A DNA stretch of 64,000 nt from Cytophagaceae bacterium. GTDB taxonomy: Bacteria; Bacteroidota; Bacteroidia; Flavobacteriales; Flavobacteriaceae. The position numbers and the translations under genes are program-made. Numbering within the stretch: position 1 is the stretch's first letter; every line of letters begins with the position of its first letter. Shown here piece after piece: positions 61,428 to 64,000 of the stretch. Location: contig PALD01000064.1 in NCBI GenBank assembly GCA_002710685.1, positions 1 through 64,000 of the forward strand, written 5' to 3'. The notes below the pieces were generated by a model that did no database searches, was not told the DNA's origin, and worked only from the letters and a program-made list of their open reading frames with translations.

Positions 61428-61466
61428 AAAAGAAAAAGCCTTGCAAGTCATTGACTTACAAGGCTT
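61428..61466 (-). terminator. Terminator of tRNA-Phe
   Basis: In the minus-strand transcript AAGCCTTGTAAGTCA pairs with TGACTTGCAAGGCTT (one G-U), overlapping at a short loop and followed by TTTTTCTTTT. The hairpin begins about 16 bases after the tRNA 3' end. Confidence 0.85.
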
Positions 61467-61481
61467 ATCAAGTGTGCTTTG

Positions 61482-61554
<73 letters not shown>

Positions 61555-61615
61555 GTCTTGCGGTTTTAATTGCTCATCCAGTAAAGATAAGCGATATACC
61601 TCGCAAAAGCGGCTG

Positions 61616-61645
61616 CAAATATATAAGCTTATTTCAAATTGCACA
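61616..61645 (-). promoter_or_regulatory. tRNA-Phe promoter
   Basis: Minus-strand TTG (61645-61643), a 19-base spacer and TATATTTG (61623-61616) fit the Bacteroidota promoter. The tRNA begins about 60 bases downstream. Confidence 0.6.
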
Positions 61646-61719
61646 ACCCTAAATAAAAAATGTTCGGTTTAATTTCTTCCTTTTTTCTAAAAGCTTGATT
61701 CTACACGGGTATCTATTCG

Positions 61720-61727
61720 TATTTTTG
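61720..61727 (+). promoter_or_regulatory. -7 box of the coaX promoter
   Basis: TATTTTTG matches TAnnTTTG, 21 bases before the coaX ATG. A TTG at 61695-61697 lies 22 bases upstream as a possible -33 element. Confidence 0.55.
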
Positions 61728-61748
61728 CGTTCCATTTTAAAAACCTGG

Positions 61749-62477
61749 ATGAACCTAGCTGTTGATATAGGCAATACTAAAGTAAAGGTGGGCGTTTTCT
61801 CTGGTAAGAAAATGATCTATCAAGAAACAGTTGTTGTAGATGGTTTTGCGGCTCTTTTAACGGGCGTGATGGATAGCTACACGATCAAGGAGGTGATTAT
61901 GTGTGCCACTGGAGATTCAAAAAAAGTTGTCACATCCATTGAGAAAGTGGGTCTTTCATATACTGTTTTGAGTCAAGGCACCCCCGTTCCATTTAAAAAT
62001 CTTTATGACACACCACAATCACTGGGTGTAGATAGGATAGCATTGATGGCGGGAGCCGTTTTGAATTTTCCTGAAAATAATGTCCTGGTGATAGATGCGG
62101 GAACCTGTATCACCTACGATTTTAAGAACGCGCAGGAAGAATACCTGGGAGGTGCCATATCACCGGGAGTGAAAATGAGGTACAGGGCAATGCACGAGTA
62201 TACACATGCACTCCCCATGCTCGATATCGCTAGGAGCGAAAGCATGCTGGCAACAAACACCGCGACCGCCATGCATGCTGGCGTTTTTACCGGGGTGGTT
62301 GCGGAGATTGACAGGCAGGTAAACTGGTACAGGACAAATTATGGGAACGTAAAAATAGTTTTAACAGGAGGAGATGCTCAATTTTTGTCCAGCTCCTTAA
62401 AAAATGACATCTTTGCGGACTCAAATTTTCTCCTGCAAGGATTGAATTACATATTATTTTTCAACACAAATCAATGA
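61749..62477 (+). CDS. coaX: Type III pantothenate kinase
   Basis: The 242-residue ASKHA-fold kinase performs the first step of coenzyme A synthesis. It has phosphate loop MNLAVDIGNTKVKVGVF, PQSLGVDRIALMAGA, the catalytic VIDAGTCITYDF, GGAISPGVKMRYRAMHEYT and ILTGGDAQFL-like VLTGGDAQFL. The ATG at 61749 is preferred; a longer in-frame ORF begins upstream of the promoter box. It overlaps the next gene by four bases. Confidence 0.95.
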   Translation: MNLAVDIGNTKVKVGVFSGKKMIYQETVVVDGFAALLTGVMDSYTIKEVIMCATGDSKKVVTSIEKVGLSYTVLSQGTPVPFKNLYDTPQSLGVDRIALMAGAVLNFPENNVLVIDAGTCITYDFKNAQEEYLGGAISPGVKMRYRAMHEYTHALPMLDIARSESMLATNTATAMHAGVFTGVVAEIDRQVNWYRTNYGNVKIVLTGGDAQFLSSSLKNDIFADSNFLLQGLNYILFFNTNQ

Positions 62478-63724
62478 TAAAAAAAATAGTAACGGTGCTG
62501 ATTTTCTTTGTGGCAGCCGTAAGTTTTGGTCAAGAAGGAAATGCTTCACCATATTCATATTATGGGGTAGGCCTGCAAAACTTTAAGGGAACCATTGAAA
62601 ATCAATCCATGGGGGGGCTTACCACCCAGGGAGACAGTATTCACCTCAACCTGGGCAACCCGGCGGGATATGGAGCATTAAAGCTCACTAATTTTGCTTT
62701 GGCCGTGAGCCATACACAGTCACAGCTTAAGTCTGAAGCGGGTAATGGGGAGACCTCTTCAACCACTTTTGACTACCTGGCCTTGGGTTTTCCGCTTTCA
62801 AGTAAAATGGGGGCTGGTTTTGGCCTTGTGCCATATACTTCTACAGATTATAAGATTGCTGAGGAAACAGATGATGAATATACCATGTTCACGGGGCGGG
62901 GAGGCATAAACCGCGCCTTTATTTCTGCCGGGTATGAAATCTTTAAGGGGGTGAGGGTAGGTGCCTCTGCCAATTATAACTTTGGGAACATCAGGTATGA
63001 GGCAGTGCGCGATGATAATGATGTTGAGTATGGCATACGCGAGCTCAACCGGTCAGACCTTATGGGGTTTACCTATGAGTTGGGGCTTCAGGTCGAGCAG
63101 CCCTTGTATAAAAATGTTAAGATATATGGTGCTGCAAGCTTTACCCCAGAGGCTACGTTAAATTCAGAAAATGAGCGCGACCTGGAGACCGTGATTGTTT
63201 CTAGGACTGAAAATGCTGTCCTGGGAGTGCAGGACCATACTGATATTGACAGGCCAGATAGTGATTTTACCATGCCCATGGCCTATGATGCAAGTCTGGG
63301 ATTAGGTGAAAAAAATAAATGGTTTGCTGGTGTTGCCTACGGCTATCAAGATGCTAAAAATGCTACAGAAGCCATTTATGCCGGTGATAATGTGAGTTAT
63401 CAGGAAGCAATTGCATACAGGGCAGGCGGATATTTCATCCCACGTTTTAATTCTATATCAAGTTACTGGCAAAGAGTTACTTATAGGGCTGGGTTTAGGT
63501 ATGAAGATTTAGGGTTAAAGGTCAATAATGTGGGTATTTCAGAGTTTGGCATATCTTTTGGATTAGGTTTACCACTGCCACGAACATTTAGTAATGCTAA
63601 CCTGATGTTTGAATACGGAAAGCGTGGAACGGTGAACGCGGGTCTTATTGAAGAAGATTTTTTTAAAGTAGGCCTTAGTCTTTCACTTAATGCTAAATGG
63701 TTCGAGCCTTTTAAATTTAATTAA
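62474..63724 (+). CDS. Outer-membrane beta-barrel protein
   Basis: The 416-residue protein has a signal peptide (MIKKIVTVLIFFVAAVSFGQ) and an all-beta pattern with aromatic-rich alternating strands: SPYSYYGVGL, YLALGFPLSSKMGAGFGLVPY, ISAGYEIFKGVRVGASANYNF and FEYGKRGT. The end is LSLNAKWFEPFKFN. It resembles FadL/OmpP1- or PorV-like barrels. Overlap with coaX by four bases implies one transcript, though the functional link is not obvious; I recall this gene order from other flavobacteria. Confidence 0.8.
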   Translation: MIKKIVTVLIFFVAAVSFGQEGNASPYSYYGVGLQNFKGTIENQSMGGLTTQGDSIHLNLGNPAGYGALKLTNFALAVSHTQSQLKSEAGNGETSSTTFDYLALGFPLSSKMGAGFGLVPYTSTDYKIAEETDDEYTMFTGRGGINRAFISAGYEIFKGVRVGASANYNFGNIRYEAVRDDNDVEYGIRELNRSDLMGFTYELGLQVEQPLYKNVKIYGAASFTPEATLNSENERDLETVIVSRTENAVLGVQDHTDIDRPDSDFTMPMAYDASLGLGEKNKWFAGVAYGYQDAKNATEAIYAGDNVSYQEAIAYRAGGYFIPRFNSISSYWQRVTYRAGFRYEDLGLKVNNVGISEFGISFGLGLPLPRTFSNANLMFEYGKRGTVNAGLIEEDFFKVGLSLSLNAKWFEPFKFN

Positions 63725-63754
63725 AATTGCTAATATTGCCTTTAAACCCATAAA

Positions 63755-64000
63755 ATGATGATGAAAGCTAAACTAACACTATTGATCGTTGCGCTATTTG
63801 CAGGAGTGACTGCCCTGAATGCGCAAGCTTCACAAGAATGTATAACAAAAGGTTCTGTTTTTGTTGAACATGCAAAAGTGAAGAACTATGATGCGGCTTA
63901 CCAGCCCTTCATGGAATTGAGAAAAGAATGCCCCCAATATTCTTTTGCCCTCTATCAATATGGAGAAAGAATATTAAAGGATAAGATAGAGAAGGCTCCT
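63755..64000 (+). CDS. Exported TPR-like protein, 3' truncated by the window
   Basis: 82 codons are visible. A signal peptide (MMMKAKLTLLIVALFAGVTALNAQA) precedes helical sequence (CITKGSVFVEHAKVKNYDAAYQPFMELRKECP) with the spacing of a tetratricopeptide repeat. It lies 30 bases after the outer-membrane protein gene and is likely in the same operon. Three consecutive ATGs (63755, 63758, 63761) are possible starts. The stop lies beyond base 64000. Confidence 0.75.
   Translation, partial: MMMKAKLTLLIVALFAGVTALNAQASQECITKGSVFVEHAKVKNYDAAYQPFMELRKECPQYSFALYQYGERILKDKIEKAP

Overview
The window is chromosomal DNA from a member of the Bacteroidota, most likely a marine Flavobacteriaceae. The evidence is a type IX secretion (T9SS) C-terminal sorting domain, gldB and gldC next to nadE, promoter -7 boxes of the Bacteroidota type TAnnTTTG, an MraZ-headed division and cell-wall cluster ending in a long-tailed ftsZ, and frequent TTG starts. 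No rRNA, integrase, transposase or CRISPR array was seen.

Layout. 1-9.7 kb: the 3' end of a repetitive T9SS-exported protein, an ECF sigma factor with a membrane-anchored partner, an outer-membrane protein, dnaG, an atypical response regulator, nadE and gldBC. 9.8-16.9 kb: a complete minus-strand tryptophan operon (trpE-G-D-C-F-B-A). It is preceded by an attenuator whose 15-residue leader peptide has three consecutive Trp codons, and its gene junctions carry multi-hairpin repeats. 16.9-21.2 kb: YceI, MarR, two thioredoxin-fold proteins, a rhodanese, EngB and an alpha/beta hydrolase. 21.4-37.1 kb: the dcw cluster mraZ-rsmH-ftsL-ftsI-murE-mraY-murD-ftsW-murG-murC-ftsQ-ftsA-ftsZ, with MraZ-type operator repeats at its promoter. 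37.1-39.7 kb: a YqeY protein, tRNA-Arg(UCG), a 40-residue membrane peptide, a membrane protein and an EcsC protein.

40.0-55.9 kb is a molybdenum region. It holds a two-subunit molybdo-hydroxylase, a ModE-like DNA-binding protein, a cysteine desulfurase-XdhC-MocA set likely to mature the hydroxylase cofactor, the Moco genes moaD, moeB, moaE, moaA, moeA, a moaC-mogA fusion and mobA, and an FdhF/YdeP-type molybdoenzyme. A HigA-type antitoxin without a visible toxin sits among them.

55.8-61.6 kb is an accessory segment next to tRNA-Phe. An AraC regulator and an aldo/keto reductase lie between two ~160-bp direct repeats, one of which is the 5' end of the fdhF-like gene and the other a truncated pseudogene copy. 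Also present are a ~126-bp multi-hairpin element and an AT-rich gene for a 760-residue RloC/PrrC-like ATPase with a zinc-hook-like CPFC and a candidate anticodon-nuclease motif. The last 2.3 kb return to core genes (coaX, an outer-membrane protein, a truncated TPR-like protein).

Standouts: the trp attenuator, the RloC-like gene beside a direct-repeat-bounded cassette, the multi-hairpin repeats that begin immediately after trp stop codons, and a short palindrome family whose arms vary while pairing is kept.
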